Shown here piece after piece: positions 1-11,347 of a stretch of 64,000 nucleotides of DNA. Numbering within the stretch: the stretch's first letter is position 1; every line of letters starts with the position of its first letter. The notes beneath the pieces were generated by a model. The model was not told the DNA's origin and ran no database searches. It saw only the letters and a program-made list of their open reading frames with translations. The DNA comes from Afifella aestuarii. Lineage in GTDB: Bacteria > Pseudomonadota > Alphaproteobacteria > Rhizobiales > Afifellaceae. The translations under genes were made by a program, and so were the position numbers. The stretch lies in assembly GCF_004023665.1 (NCBI RefSeq), contig NZ_SAUF01000005.1:496001-560000 (forward strand). The letters are read 5' to 3'.

Positions 1-749
1 GCAATTGGAAAATGAACGGCCTTTCGGAGAGCCTTCATGAGGCCCGTTCGATCGGAGACGGCATCGGCGGCTGGACCGGCAAAGTCGTTTCCATGGTCTG
101 CCCGCCCGCGACTTTGATTGCACGCATGGCCATGCATTGCGCTGGCACGGCTCTGGAATTCGGGGGCCAGGACTGCCATGCGAAAGCCTCAGGCGCGCAT
201 ACCGGGGATATCGCCGCCGAAATGCTGCATGACGCGGGTGCGCGCGCAGTGATTCTCGGACATTCGGAACGCCGCACGGATCATGGCGAGACCAGTGAAC
301 AGGTGCGCGCGAAGGTCGATGCTGCATGGCGCGCTGCCCTGACGCCGATCGTCTGCGTCGGCGAAGTCGAAGCGGAGCGGGATGCGGGCCGTGCCGAAGC
401 CGTGGTGGAAGAACAGCTCGCCGCCTCCCTGCCAGATGCTCTTCCCACCCAGGAGAACGAAGACCTGATCGTCGCCTATGAGCCGGTCTGGGCGATCGGC
501 ACCGGCCGTGTACCGACCGAGGCCGATATCGGTGCCATGCACGGCCAGATTCGCGCGCATCTTGTGAAGCGCTACGGCGAAGCGGGTCACCGCGTCCCGA
601 TCCTTTACGGCGGCTCGATGAAGCCGGACAACGCCAAGGCGATCATGTCCATCGCCGACGTCGATGGCGGTCTTGTCGGCGGCGCGAGCCTCAAGGCTGA
701 GAGCTTCCTGGCGATCGCTGAAGCGGCTGCGGCAGCAGAAGCGGCCTAA
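1..749 (+). CDS. tpiA: Triosephosphate isomerase, 5' end cut by window
   Basis: Cytosolic glycolytic enzyme interconverting dihydroxyacetone phosphate and glyceraldehyde 3-phosphate. Bases 3-11 read Asn-Trp-Lys in frame directly before the ATG at 12, giving the family's NWKMNG motif. That ATG is therefore internal (the lysine is the catalytic one), and the true start with roughly the first eight residues lies upstream of the window. The catalytic His (ILGHSERR), the catalytic Glu (AYEPVWAIGTG) and the phosphate-binding YGGSMKP loop are intact, and the gene closes with TAA at 747-749. secG follows 67 bp later, the usual alphaproteobacterial tpiA-secG-pyrG order. Confidence 0.97.
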   Translation, partial: NWKMNGLSESLHEARSIGDGIGGWTGKVVSMVCPPATLIARMAMHCAGTALEFGGQDCHAKASGAHTGDIAAEMLHDAGARAVILGHSERRTDHGETSEQVRAKVDAAWRAALTPIVCVGEVEAERDAGRAEAVVEEQLAASLPDALPTQENEDLIVAYEPVWAIGTGRVPTEADIGAMHGQIRAHLVKRYGEAGHRVPILYGGSMKPDNAKAIMSIADVDGGLVGGASLKAESFLAIAEAAAAAEAA

Positions 750-816
750 CCGCCTTTAAGTCGACACCGGCCTCGTGTAGAAGGCCGACCAAATTCCAAA
801 AACGGCAATTGATCTG

Positions 817-1542
817 ATGACTACTGTTGTGATCGTCATCCACCTGATGGTGGTTTTGGCCATGATCGCCCTTGTACTCCTGCAGCGCTCGGAAGGCGGT
901 GCGCTCGGCATCGGCGGGGGCGGCGGCATGATGAGCGGCCGCAGCGCCGGCAATCTTCTGACGCGCTCGACGGCAATTCTGGCTGCGGCGTTCTTCGCGA
1001 CTTCGATTGGGCTGACGGTCCTGGCGAGGCTCGATAGCGGGCCGAGCGACATCTTCGAACGCTTGCAGAACCGACCTGTCGCGCCTGCGACGACCACCGA
1101 GCCGAATGCGCCCGCGGCGCCTGCAGACACGTCCGGCGATCAGCCCGTGACGCCGCCGAGCGCGCCGAGCGGAGCGCAGGACGGACCGGGCGTCCTCGAC
1201 GCTCTGAAGAGCTTGTCGAACTCTCCGCAGCCGATGGAGCCAACGTCGCCTTCGACGTCCGGCCCGCAGACGCCTCCGGCTGAAACGCCCTCTGAGGCTC
1301 CTGCCGATACGGCGCCCGAGCAGACTGCTCCCGAACAGACATCTCCTGCGCCTTCGGATGCTTCGTCCGACGCATCGTCGGCAGGTGACAACACGGGTAG
1401 CCCGGCAAGCGAGGCATCGCCTTCGGACGAGGCTGCGCCGTCCAATGCGGAAACTCCGGCGAGCGAAGACGCCCAGTCGGGCTCCGGCAATTCGGCTGGT
1501 TCGGAGAATCCGGATCAGCCGCTCGGAGGCTCGGCCCAGTAA
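817..1542 (+). CDS. secG: SecG subunit of the Sec translocon, with a long acidic tail
   Basis: Inner-membrane subunit that assists SecYE/SecA-driven protein export. Residues 1-20 and about 48-68 are two transmembrane helices joined by the family's Gly-rich loop (LLQRSEGGALGIGGGGGMM). This is followed by a tail of about 170 residues made almost only of Pro, Ala, Ser, Thr, Glu, Asp and Gly. SecG is usually 75-130 residues, so at 241 this is long and the extra length is all in the disordered tail. ATG 817 has no good Shine-Dalgarno sequence, but no other start would keep the first helix. The gene is followed by a terminator at 1600-1634. Confidence 0.93.
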   Translation: MTTVVIVIHLMVVLAMIALVLLQRSEGGALGIGGGGGMMSGRSAGNLLTRSTAILAAAFFATSIGLTVLARLDSGPSDIFERLQNRPVAPATTTEPNAPAAPADTSGDQPVTPPSAPSGAQDGPGVLDALKSLSNSPQPMEPTSPSTSGPQTPPAETPSEAPADTAPEQTAPEQTSPAPSDASSDASSAGDNTGSPASEASPSDEAAPSNAETPASEDAQSGSGNSAGSENPDQPLGGSAQ

Positions 1543-1599
1543 TGTCGTTTGTTTCCTGGGCACCTGCCGCGTTCACCGCGGCGGTGGTGCCTTTGCGTC

Positions 1600-1634
1600 A
1601 CAGCCGTGCCCTTCTGCACGGCTGTTTCATTTTC
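1600..1634 (+). terminator. Intrinsic terminator after secG
   Basis: Perfect 10-bp stem ACAGCCGTGC (1600-1609) / GCACGGCTGT (1616-1625) with a 6-nt loop, followed by TTTCATTTT. A second hairpin (outer GGCACC/GGTGCC, inner CCGC/GCGG, about 1559-1591) lies just upstream. Together they separate secG from pyrG transcription. Confidence 0.8.
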
Positions 1635-1663
1635 GACTCCACGAATCGTTCCAGCTTAGGTAA

Positions 1664-3304
<1,641 letters not shown>

Positions 3305-3397
3305 TCTCGCAGGCGCGGGCCATTCCGGTGCCGCGCTTGTCCGAGCTTTTGCCGGCACGTATGCCTGCGGCCCTGAAATGATTGCCGAAAGACCACC

Positions 3398-4258
3398 ATG
3401 CGTCCGATCGATCACCTCGTCTTGCCGGTTGCCGCACTTGCTTCGGCGCGAGAGCGTCTGACCGAGCTCGGCTTCCAGGTCTCGCCGGATGCGCGGCACC
3501 CTTTCGGCACAGGCAACGCCCGCGTATTCTTCAAGAACCGCACCTATCTTGAGCCGATTGCCACGCTCGATCAGGCCGTGGTCGACAAGGGGATCGCCGA
3601 AGGGCTCGTCTTCCTCGACAGGATCGCGAAGGCGAGCGCACGTGCCCCAGAAGGCTTCGCGATGCTGGCCTTGAAGGGCGACGATGCGGAAGAAGCTCTG
3701 GACCTCTACCGGCAGAAAGGCTTTGGCGTCGGCGATCTCTTTTCGTTCGTCGGCAAGGCGCGCAACGATGCCGGCGAAGAAACCGAATATGGTGTGCGTC
3801 TTGCTTTCGCGGCCGATCCGAAAGCGCCGGAGGCCGCGATCTTCGTCTGTCAGCCTGTCGGCATGAGTGTGAATACCGGCACGCATTATTGTGACCACCC
3901 AAACGGATCAGAAGGCGTCGTCGCCGTCGCTGCGGTCGCCAAAAACCCGGCCGACTTTCATGTCTTTCTTTCGGCGGTGACCGGACAGCGTGAGCTGCGC
4001 GCAACGTCGTTTCTCGTCGAGGCGGAGCTTGGCTCGCAGAGGCTGCTTCTCATGACGCCGGCGGGGTTTGAAAACCGTTACGGCGCCACCGCTCCCGATC
4101 CAGGCGACGGCTTCGTCTTCGCTGCCTTCGAGGTCCTGGTCGACAATCTCGATAAGACGCGCGAGTTTGCGCCAGACGGGATGCGCCATGCAGAGCGGCT
4201 GGTCGTGCCGCCGGCGCCAGGTCTCGGAACCGTCCTTGCTTTCGTGGAAAACCGATGA
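3398..4258 (+). CDS. VOC-superfamily (glyoxalase-like) protein of unknown function
   Basis: 286 residues. The N-terminus [19 protein letters not shown], with a metal-binding-type His early in a beta strand, followed by [20 protein letters not shown], is the vicinal-oxygen-chelate fold of glyoxalases and dioxygenases (glyoxalase-like domain type). Two similar halves are apparent, the second near [12 protein letters not shown]. The substrate is unknown. It lies 93 bp after pyrG, and its TGA overlaps the kdsA ATG by 4 bp, so it is translationally coupled to a lipopolysaccharide sugar gene. That points to co-expression, not to a function. Confidence 0.8.
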   Translation: MRPIDHLVLPVAALASARERLTELGFQVSPDARHPFGTGNARVFFKNRTYLEPIATLDQAVVDKGIAEGLVFLDRIAKASARAPEGFAMLALKGDDAEEALDLYRQKGFGVGDLFSFVGKARNDAGEETEYGVRLAFAADPKAPEAAIFVCQPVGMSVNTGTHYCDHPNGSEGVVAVAAVAKNPADFHVFLSAVTGQRELRATSFLVEAELGSQRLLLMTPAGFENRYGATAPDPGDGFVFAAFEVLVDNLDKTREFAPDGMRHAERLVVPPAPGLGTVLAFVENR

Positions 4259-5118
4259 ATGACACCGTGCAGCGTTTAGTCCCCAATGCGGTTGTTGAAG
4301 CCGGCAGCGTTAACTTCGGCAATCACCTGCCGTTTTCGCTTATCGCGGGACCCTGTCAGATGGAGAGCCGCGATCACGCCTTCGATATGGCGGGCGCGCT
4401 CAAAGAGATGACGCAACGGCTCGGGATCGGCCTCGTCTACAAGACGAGCTTCGACAAGGCGAACCGCACGAGCCTCTCCGGGCGCCGGGGCGTCGGCCTG
4501 GAGGCGGCGTTGCCGGTTTTCGCCGACATCCGCAAGGAGCTCGACCTGCCGGTTCTGACCGATGTTCATGAGCGTGGGCAGTGCGCCGAGGTCGCCGAGG
4601 TCGTCGACATTTTGCAGATCCCAGCCTTCTTGTGCCGGCAGACGGATCTTCTCATCGCCGCCGCAGAGACCGGCCGGGTCGTGAACGTGAAAAAGGGCCA
4701 GTTCCTGGCGCCCTGGGATATGAAGAACGTTGTCGCCAAGCTGATGGCGAGCGGCAATCCAAACGTCCTTCTGACCGAGCGCGGGGTTTCTTTCGGCTAC
4801 AACACGCTCGTGTCCGACATGCGGTCACTGCCGCAAATGGCGGAGACCGGAGCGCCGATCATTTTCGATGCAACGCATTCGGTGCAGCAGCCGGGCGGGC
4901 ACGGCGGCTCCTCAGGGGGTGATCGCCGCTTCGTGCCGGTACTTGCCCGCGCGGCGATCGCGGTGGGCGTCGCCGGGCTCTTTGTCGAGACGCACCAGGA
5001 TCCCGACAACGCGCCCTCTGACGGGCCGAACATGGTTCCGCTCTCTGAGATGGAAGCGATGCTTGAACGGCTGATGGCGCTCGATGCTGTGGTGAAAGCC
5101 TCGCCGAGCGGCCGGTAA
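4255..5118 (+). CDS. kdsA: 3-deoxy-8-phosphooctulonate synthase (Kdo-8-P synthase)
   Basis: Condenses arabinose 5-phosphate with phosphoenolpyruvate to Kdo 8-phosphate, the precursor of the Kdo sugars of the lipopolysaccharide inner core. The DAHP-synthase-like TIM barrel shows [45 protein letters not shown] and the C-terminal [16 protein letters not shown]. It has 287 residues, the normal length. It overlaps the preceding VOC gene by 4 bp (ATGA). Enolase, two genes on, makes the PEP it consumes; this gene neighbourhood (pyrG-kdsA-eno) is common in alphaproteobacteria. Confidence 0.97.
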   Translation: MNDTVQRLVPNAVVEAGSVNFGNHLPFSLIAGPCQMESRDHAFDMAGALKEMTQRLGIGLVYKTSFDKANRTSLSGRRGVGLEAALPVFADIRKELDLPVLTDVHERGQCAEVAEVVDILQIPAFLCRQTDLLIAAAETGRVVNVKKGQFLAPWDMKNVVAKLMASGNPNVLLTERGVSFGYNTLVSDMRSLPQMAETGAPIIFDATHSVQQPGGHGGSSGGDRRFVPVLARAAIAVGVAGLFVETHQDPDNAPSDGPNMVPLSEMEAMLERLMALDAVVKASPSGR

Positions 5119-5387
5119 GGTCACGTCACGCCCGCGGCGAAAGCATGGCCGTGCCTTTTCCTTGCCGAGATGCCTGAGCCTTGCTCCGGCCGCGCCGTAT
5201 TGCCTCCAAACCTTTGACGAGATCACGCCAGCGGGCGCGCATTCCGGCCGAATGCGGCCGTTTGCCGACAGGCTTTTATTATCTTTTTTTCATTCGTGCG
5301 GATTCGCCATCTCCCTTAGCGTGGGGCCGCGAATGGTTGGGTGAGATCAACTCCAGCCAAGATCGACACGAAAATGGGATGGTATTG

Positions 5388-5645
5388 ATGCGCGTGCTTC
5401 TCGTTCCGGTCGCTCTCGCGATTTCCCTTGTGTCCGCGGCCTTTCTGATGGGGCGGCAGGCCGATGTGCAAACAACACCGGCAATCGATGCTCCCCGACA
5501 CGAGATCCGGATGGCCACCGGGCAAAGTCCGCATTTTTGGGTCGATTGGCCGTCTGAAGGCTGCGCGGCTTCCAAACGTGTCGTCGTCACCTATCGCGGT
5601 GAGACGTCGTTCTTCTGCGCTGACGATCTCGGACGGTCGAGCTAA
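5388..5645 (+). CDS. Small exported or membrane-anchored hypothetical protein
   Basis: 85 residues with no family I recognise. MRVLLVPVALAISLVSAAFL is a signal-peptide or N-terminal anchor helix; the remainder (about 60 residues) is polar and carries only two cysteines (C59 and C77), which could form a periplasmic disulfide. The start is taken at 5388, with the purine-rich GGGATGG at 5377-5383 as ribosome site; an ATG at 5379 would add three residues. The 260 bp upstream hold no gene but contain T-rich stretches near 5276-5290 suitable for a promoter. It ends 113 bp before eno. Confidence 0.6.
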   Translation: MRVLLVPVALAISLVSAAFLMGRQADVQTTPAIDAPRHEIRMATGQSPHFWVDWPSEGCAASKRVVVTYRGETSFFCADDLGRSS

Positions 5646-5675
5646 AAGGTCCGCGACACGCGCACCTAAGGGCGT

Positions 5676-7036
<1,361 letters not shown>

Positions 7037-7041
7037 TTTGC

Positions 7042-7076
7042 CGAAGGCCCGCTGCGTGTGACGTGGCGGGCCTTCG
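7042..7076. terminator. Bidirectional terminator-like hairpin between convergent genes
   Basis: Perfect 11-bp stem CGAAGGCCCGC (7042-7052) / GCGGGCCTTCG (7066-7076) with a 13-nt loop that has a further 3-bp CGT/ACG pairing inside. It lies exactly between the eno stop (7036) and the stop of the convergent methyltransferase (7081). There is no clear T-run on either side, so termination may be partial or Rho-assisted. Confidence 0.55.
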
Positions 7077-7080
7077 AAAC

Positions 7081-7851
7081 TCAGGCCGCGAGCACCTCGA
7101 AAACGGCCGTATCGATTGTAAACGAGCCGTCGTCCTCGATGGCGAAGTGGCGGGAGACATTACCGCTCGCCGTCTTTTGCAGAAGACGAATCGCGGACGA
7201 AAATTCCGGCTCGGTGCCGATGCGCTCCACCCAGGACGCGAAGTCGAGCCGCAGCCGCGCGCCCATGCTGCGGCGGAGTGAGAAGCCCGCGCTCTGCAGT
7301 TCCCGCAGCCATTCTGAGATTGAATAGTCGCGCACATGCGACGGGTCCCGCAAAAGCTCCACCGCCTGCAAATGCGTGTCGAGGAGCGGTGTGCCCGGAG
7401 AGACGACGTCCATGAAAATGGCCGTCGAGCCTTCCTTCAGAATACGACGCGCCTCCCGTAGAGCGCCTGGAAGATCGGTCCAGTGATGGGCGCTGAAGCG
7501 GCTTGCGACGAAGTCCGCCTCGCCATCGCCGAAGGGCAGGGTGTGGATGTCGCAAACTTGCGTCTCGATATTGGGAAGTCCGCGATTTCGCGCCGTCTCC
7601 GCCACAGCCGAGAGCATTTCCTGTGAGAGATCGCATGCGACGACGCGGCGGGCAAATCCCGCCATCGTGTAAGTGACATGCCCGCCGCCAGCACCAAGAT
7701 CGATGGCCGTTTCCGGGTTAAGCTCGGCGATGCGTTCGGCAAGATAGGCAAGATCGGAGCCGCTCGCATGCACGGCGCTTGCCACATATGACGCGGCACG
7801 AATGCCGAACTGGCGGTCGATGAGTACGTTCTGTGACATGCTCGAGGCCAT
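7081..7851 (-). CDS. Class I SAM-dependent methyltransferase
   Basis: 256 residues. Glycine-rich SAM-binding motif AIDLGAGGGHVTYTMAG (about residues 54-70), acidic motif II VVACDLSQEML, a UbiE/Methyltransf_11-like ADFVASRFSAHHW segment, and EARRILKEGSTAIFMDVVSP after it. The substrate is unknown; the family includes quinone and small-molecule methylases. ATG 7851 is preceded on the minus strand by GAGAGGGA, a good ribosome site. It is transcribed against eno and away from ftsB and is not part of an operon. Confidence 0.85.
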   Translation of the reverse strand: MASSMSQNVLIDRQFGIRAASYVASAVHASGSDLAYLAERIAELNPETAIDLGAGGGHVTYTMAGFARRVVACDLSQEMLSAVAETARNRGLPNIETQVCDIHTLPFGDGEADFVASRFSAHHWTDLPGALREARRILKEGSTAIFMDVVSPGTPLLDTHLQAVELLRDPSHVRDYSISEWLRELQSAGFSLRRSMGARLRLDFASWVERIGTEPEFSSAIRLLQKTASGNVSRHFAIEDDGSFTIDTAVFEVLAA

Positions 7852-8198
7852 GGGAGGTCCCTCTCAATCAGGCTTTTTGGGAACGCATGCGTCATATGCC
7901 GTCAGATGCGGCCACGAATCCAGTCTCCTTGTTCCTCCTTTCTGAACGCATGATGACGGGGGAGGTCGCCGCTGTCGGGAAGAAGGGAGACGAAAGGGCA
8001 CCGGGCATCCGCGCCATCGGCTTCGATGTCTTAACGTGACAGCAAGAAAGGCGCCCCGAATTGGGACACCTCAATACCGGCTGTCACACCGTTTCTTTAC
8101 CCTGGGTCTCTAGTGTCCAACTCGTGGGGACGGAAGGGTTCTGCGTACGTCCCCGCCGATCACCTCCAGTCTGAGTGAGCGTTGGGGTAGAGCGGCCG
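7852..8198. other. Intergenic region (347 bp) between methyltransferase and ftsB
   Basis: No convincing gene; the short open frames here lack a ribosome site. It must hold the divergent promoters of the methyltransferase and of the ftsB-pdh cluster. Visible elements are a 10-bp palindrome ACGCATGCGT (7883-7892), a widely spaced inverted repeat GTGACAG (8036-8042) / CTGTCAC (8081-8087), and a leader hairpin GGGGACG (8126-8132) / CGTCCCC (8148-8154) about 45 nt before the ftsB start. Confidence 0.6.
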
Positions 8199-8522
8199 AT
8201 GGCAACCCGGCAGCGTAAACAGTCGAAGCTTAAGCCGCTTGCCCTTCCGTTGGGCTGCCTCCTTGTGCTCGCCTATTTTTCCTATCATGCCGTTGAAGGG
8301 CATTATGGATTGGAGGCACTGGAGACGCTGGAAGCGCGCAAGGTCGAGCTCAACAAAGAGCTCGACGAGCTGCTTGCGAAGCGCGCCAAGCTTGAGCGCC
8401 GGGTCGCTCTTCTGCGTCCGGACAGCCTCGACCGCGATATGCTCGATGAGCGCGCACGTCAGGCGCTCAATCTCGTTCATCCCACAGATATCGTGATTTA
8501 CGACGCTGCCGACGGCAGCTGA
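8199..8522 (+). CDS. ftsB: FtsB/DivIC-type septum formation initiator
   Basis: Small bitopic division protein that in characterised bacteria bridges FtsL and FtsQ at the septum. A cytoplasmic basic N-terminus (MATRQRKQSKLKP) is followed by one transmembrane helix (about residues 12-28, ALPLGCLLVLAYFSYHAV), a coiled coil rich in Leu, Glu and Lys (about 38-75, LEARKVELNKELDELLAKR) and the motif LDERARQALNLVHPTDIVIY. It has 107 residues. ATG 8199 is preceded by GGGGTAGAG; a GTG at 8175 would add eight residues. The position between eno and pdhA is conserved in alphaproteobacteria. Confidence 0.9.
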   Translation: MATRQRKQSKLKPLALPLGCLLVLAYFSYHAVEGHYGLEALETLEARKVELNKELDELLAKRAKLERRVALLRPDSLDRDMLDERARQALNLVHPTDIVIYDAADGS

Positions 8523-8659
8523 GCATCGGCTTTTGTCGAGGCGCTTTTTCCCCTTCCTCCGGTCCGTGGGACGGCATGCAACCCTGCCTGTCTTGCGAAA
8601 CGGGTTTCCCCGCCCATTTTCCCGTAATAGTGTGCGGCAGAAATTTCAGGAGGACTGGA

Positions 8660-9805
8660 ATGGCGGCAGCCAAGACCCCGTCACAGACGGGGACCGGCCA
8701 GCGTAGGTCACGCTCGCGCTCGCAAAACTCTTCCGCGAAGACCCGCGGGAAGGCGAATGAGAACGGAAATCCCCCGGTAGGTGCGACGGCCGAGCGGCCG
8801 AACACCGAGACCGCTGAGAAGTCGGCGTTCGATCCGATCGTCTTTTCCAAGGACGAGGATCTGAAGGCCTATCGCGAGATGCTTCTCGTGCGGCGATTCG
8901 AGGAGAAGGCAGGCCAGCTTTACGGCATGGGCCTGATCGGCGGATTCTGCCATCTCTATATCGGCCAGGAGGCCGTCGTCGTCGGCATGCAAATGGCGTT
9001 GAAGGAGGGGGATCAGGTCACCACCACCTATCGCGACCATGGGCACATGCTTGCGACAGGTATGGACCCAAAAGGCGTCATGGCGGAGCTGACGGGTCGT
9101 CGCAGCGGCTATTCGCACGGCAAGGGCGGCTCCATGCATATGTTCTCGCGGGAGAAGAACTTCTTCGGCGGACATGGCATCGTCGGCGCCTCGGTGCCGA
9201 TCGGCACGGGCCTCGCCTTCGCGAATCGCTATCGCGAGAACGATTGCGTCTCGATCACCTATTTCGGCGATGGCGCAGCCAATCAGGGACAGGTCTACGA
9301 GAGCTTCAATATGGCGAAGCTCTGGAGCCTTCCCGTCATCTACGTGATCGAGAATAATCAGTACGGCATGGGCACATCGGTGGCCCGCGCTTCGGCCACG
9401 ACTGAATTGTGCAAGCGGGGCGAATCCTTCGATATCCCGGGCCACCAGGTGGACGGGATGGATGTGCGGGCCGTGAAGGCCGCCGGTGATTTTGCCGCCG
9501 AGCATGCCCGCTCCGGCAAAGGCCCGATGATCCTCGAGATGCTCACCTACCGCTATCGCGGCCATTCGATGTCGGATCCGGCCAAATATCGCTCGAAGGA
9601 GGAGGTGCAGAAGATGCGCACCGAACACGATGCGATCGAGCAGGTGAAGAAGCGGCTGATGGAAAGCCACGGCATGAGCGAAGATGACGTGAAGGCCGTG
9701 GACAAGGAAATTCGCGGCGTCGTGAACCAGGCGGCGGAATTCGCCCAGAACGATCCCGAGCCCGATCCGTCCGAATTGTGGACGGACGTGTACGTAGAAG
9801 CGTGA
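8660..9805 (+). CDS. pdhA: Pyruvate dehydrogenase E1 component, alpha subunit
   Basis: Thiamine-diphosphate enzyme that decarboxylates pyruvate and, with E1-beta, reductively acetylates the lipoyl groups of the complex. The ThDP motif runs from YFGDGAANQGQ to IENNQYGMGTS; the phosphorylation-loop-like segment YRYRGHSMSDP is present. The start at 8660 has a strong CAGGAGG site. Residues 1 to about 55 are a basic and polar low-complexity extension (RRSRSRSQNSSAKTRGK) before the folded domain at FDPIVFSKDEDLKAYREM, longer than usual. pdhB follows after 11 bp. Confidence 0.97.
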   Translation: MAAAKTPSQTGTGQRRSRSRSQNSSAKTRGKANENGNPPVGATAERPNTETAEKSAFDPIVFSKDEDLKAYREMLLVRRFEEKAGQLYGMGLIGGFCHLYIGQEAVVVGMQMALKEGDQVTTTYRDHGHMLATGMDPKGVMAELTGRRSGYSHGKGGSMHMFSREKNFFGGHGIVGASVPIGTGLAFANRYRENDCVSITYFGDGAANQGQVYESFNMAKLWSLPVIYVIENNQYGMGTSVARASATTELCKRGESFDIPGHQVDGMDVRAVKAAGDFAAEHARSGKGPMILEMLTYRYRGHSMSDPAKYRSKEEVQKMRTEHDAIEQVKKRLMESHGMSEDDVKAVDKEIRGVVNQAAEFAQNDPEPDPSELWTDVYVEA

Positions 9806-9816
9806 GGCCCTGCTGA

Positions 9817-11259
9817 ATGCCGACCGAGATTTTGATGCCGGCCCTGTCGCCGACCATGGAGGAGGGAAAACTCTCCAAATGGACGGTGAAGGAGGGCGAC
9901 GAGGTCGCCGCCGGAGATGTGATCGCCGAGATCGAAACCGATAAGGCGACGATGGAGGTGGAAGCCGTCGACGAGGGCAAGATTGCCAAAATTCTCGTCG
10001 AAGAGGGCACCGACGCCGTCAAGGTCAATACGCCGATCGCGCTGTTGCTCGGCGAAGACGAAAACGAAAGCGATCTCGAAAAAGCCGCCTCTGGAGACAA
10101 GGGAAGCAAGGCCAATGGCGGCTCTGCTCCCGCGACGCCGGAGCCCGAGGCTAAGGGGAAGGAACCTCAAAAGGAGGACGAAAAGCTCGGCCGCAAGGAC
10201 GGACCCGTCTCCGTGCTCGTGGCGATGGACAAAGCCGAGCCGCCAGAAGATCCGGACGTGCCCGAAGGCACCGAGTTCGAAGAACAGACGGTGCGTGAGG
10301 CGCTGCGTGACGCCATGGCCGAGGAGATGCGCCGCGATGGCGATGTCTTCGTCATGGGCGAGGAAGTGGCCGAATATCAGGGTGCCTACAAGGTTACCCA
10401 GGGGCTTCTCGACGAGTTCGGCGAACGCCGCGTCATCGATACGCCGATCACCGAGCATGGTTTCGCCGGCCTTGGCGTGGGGGCGGCGTTCGCCGGCCTG
10501 AAGCCGATCGTTGAATTCATGACCTTCAACTTCGCCATGCAGGCGATGGATCAGATCATCAATTCGGCCGCGAAGACGCTTTATATGGCAGGCGGTCAGA
10601 TGGGCTGCCCGATGGTCTTCCGTGGGCCGAATGGTGCCGCCGCCCGCGTTGCTGCGCAGCACAGCCAGGATTACGCGGCCTGGTATTCGCAGATCCCGGG
10701 CCTCAAAGTCATCCAGCCGCATACGGCGGCCGACGCGAAGGGTCTTCTGAAGGCGGCGATCCGTGATCCAAATCCCGTGATCTTCCTGGAAAACGAGATC
10801 CTTTACGGCCAGTCGTTTCCTGTTCCGAAGCTCGATGATTTCGTCCTGCCGATCGGCAAGGCGAAAATCGCGCGCAAAGGCTCGGATGCGACGATCGTCT
10901 CCTTCGGCATCGGCATGACCCACGCCTTGAAGGCGGCGGAGCAATTGGCCGAACAGGGCATCGATTGCGAAGTGATCGACCTCAGAACGTTGCGGCCGCT
11001 CGATATCGAGACGGTCATCCGTTCCGTGAAGAAGACCAATCGCTGCGTGACGGTGGAAGAAGGCTGGCCGCAGAACTCGATCGGCTCCTGGATCGCCTCG
11101 CAGCTGATGGTGAAGGCCTTCGATCATCTCGACGCGCCAGTCTTGTCGGTGACCGGCAAGGATGTGCCGATGCCGTATGCCGCCAACCTTGAGAAGCTCG
11201 CTCTGCCGAGCGCCAAGGAGGTGGTCGAAGCCGTGAAAGCGGTGAGCTATGCCGACTAG
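9817..11259 (+). CDS. pdhB: Pyruvate dehydrogenase E1 component, beta subunit with N-terminal lipoyl domain
   Basis: Partner of PdhA. Residues 1-78 form a complete biotinyl/lipoyl domain with the lipoylation site [11 protein letters not shown] (K43), then an Ala/Pro/Glu/Lys linker (about 79-145), then the transketolase pyrimidine-binding domain ([20 protein letters not shown]) and the C-terminal transketolase domain ([18 protein letters not shown]). E1-beta with its own lipoyl domain is a known alphaproteobacterial arrangement (Sinorhizobium, Zymomonas). It is 480 residues. It is separated from pdhC by an unrelated gene here. Confidence 0.97.
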   Translation: MPTEILMPALSPTMEEGKLSKWTVKEGDEVAAGDVIAEIETDKATMEVEAVDEGKIAKILVEEGTDAVKVNTPIALLLGEDENESDLEKAASGDKGSKANGGSAPATPEPEAKGKEPQKEDEKLGRKDGPVSVLVAMDKAEPPEDPDVPEGTEFEEQTVREALRDAMAEEMRRDGDVFVMGEEVAEYQGAYKVTQGLLDEFGERRVIDTPITEHGFAGLGVGAAFAGLKPIVEFMTFNFAMQAMDQIINSAAKTLYMAGGQMGCPMVFRGPNGAAARVAAQHSQDYAAWYSQIPGLKVIQPHTAADAKGLLKAAIRDPNPVIFLENEILYGQSFPVPKLDDFVLPIGKAKIARKGSDATIVSFGIGMTHALKAAEQLAEQGIDCEVIDLRTLRPLDIETVIRSVKKTNRCVTVEEGWPQNSIGSWIASQLMVKAFDHLDAPVLSVTGKDVPMPYAANLEKLALPSAKEVVEAVKAVSYAD

Positions 11260-11347
11260 GCTGGCATTCGGAGTGTTGGGCGGGGCTTGTCTTGCGGGTT
11301 CCGCTTGCTCCGATTTCCGCCATTTTGTGTGGAGCTGAAAACGAGCG

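Noticed and set aside
7833-8074. Short frames of 60-68 codons in the ftsB upstream gap
   Set aside because: No ribosome site, no conserved pattern, and they overlap on opposite strands.
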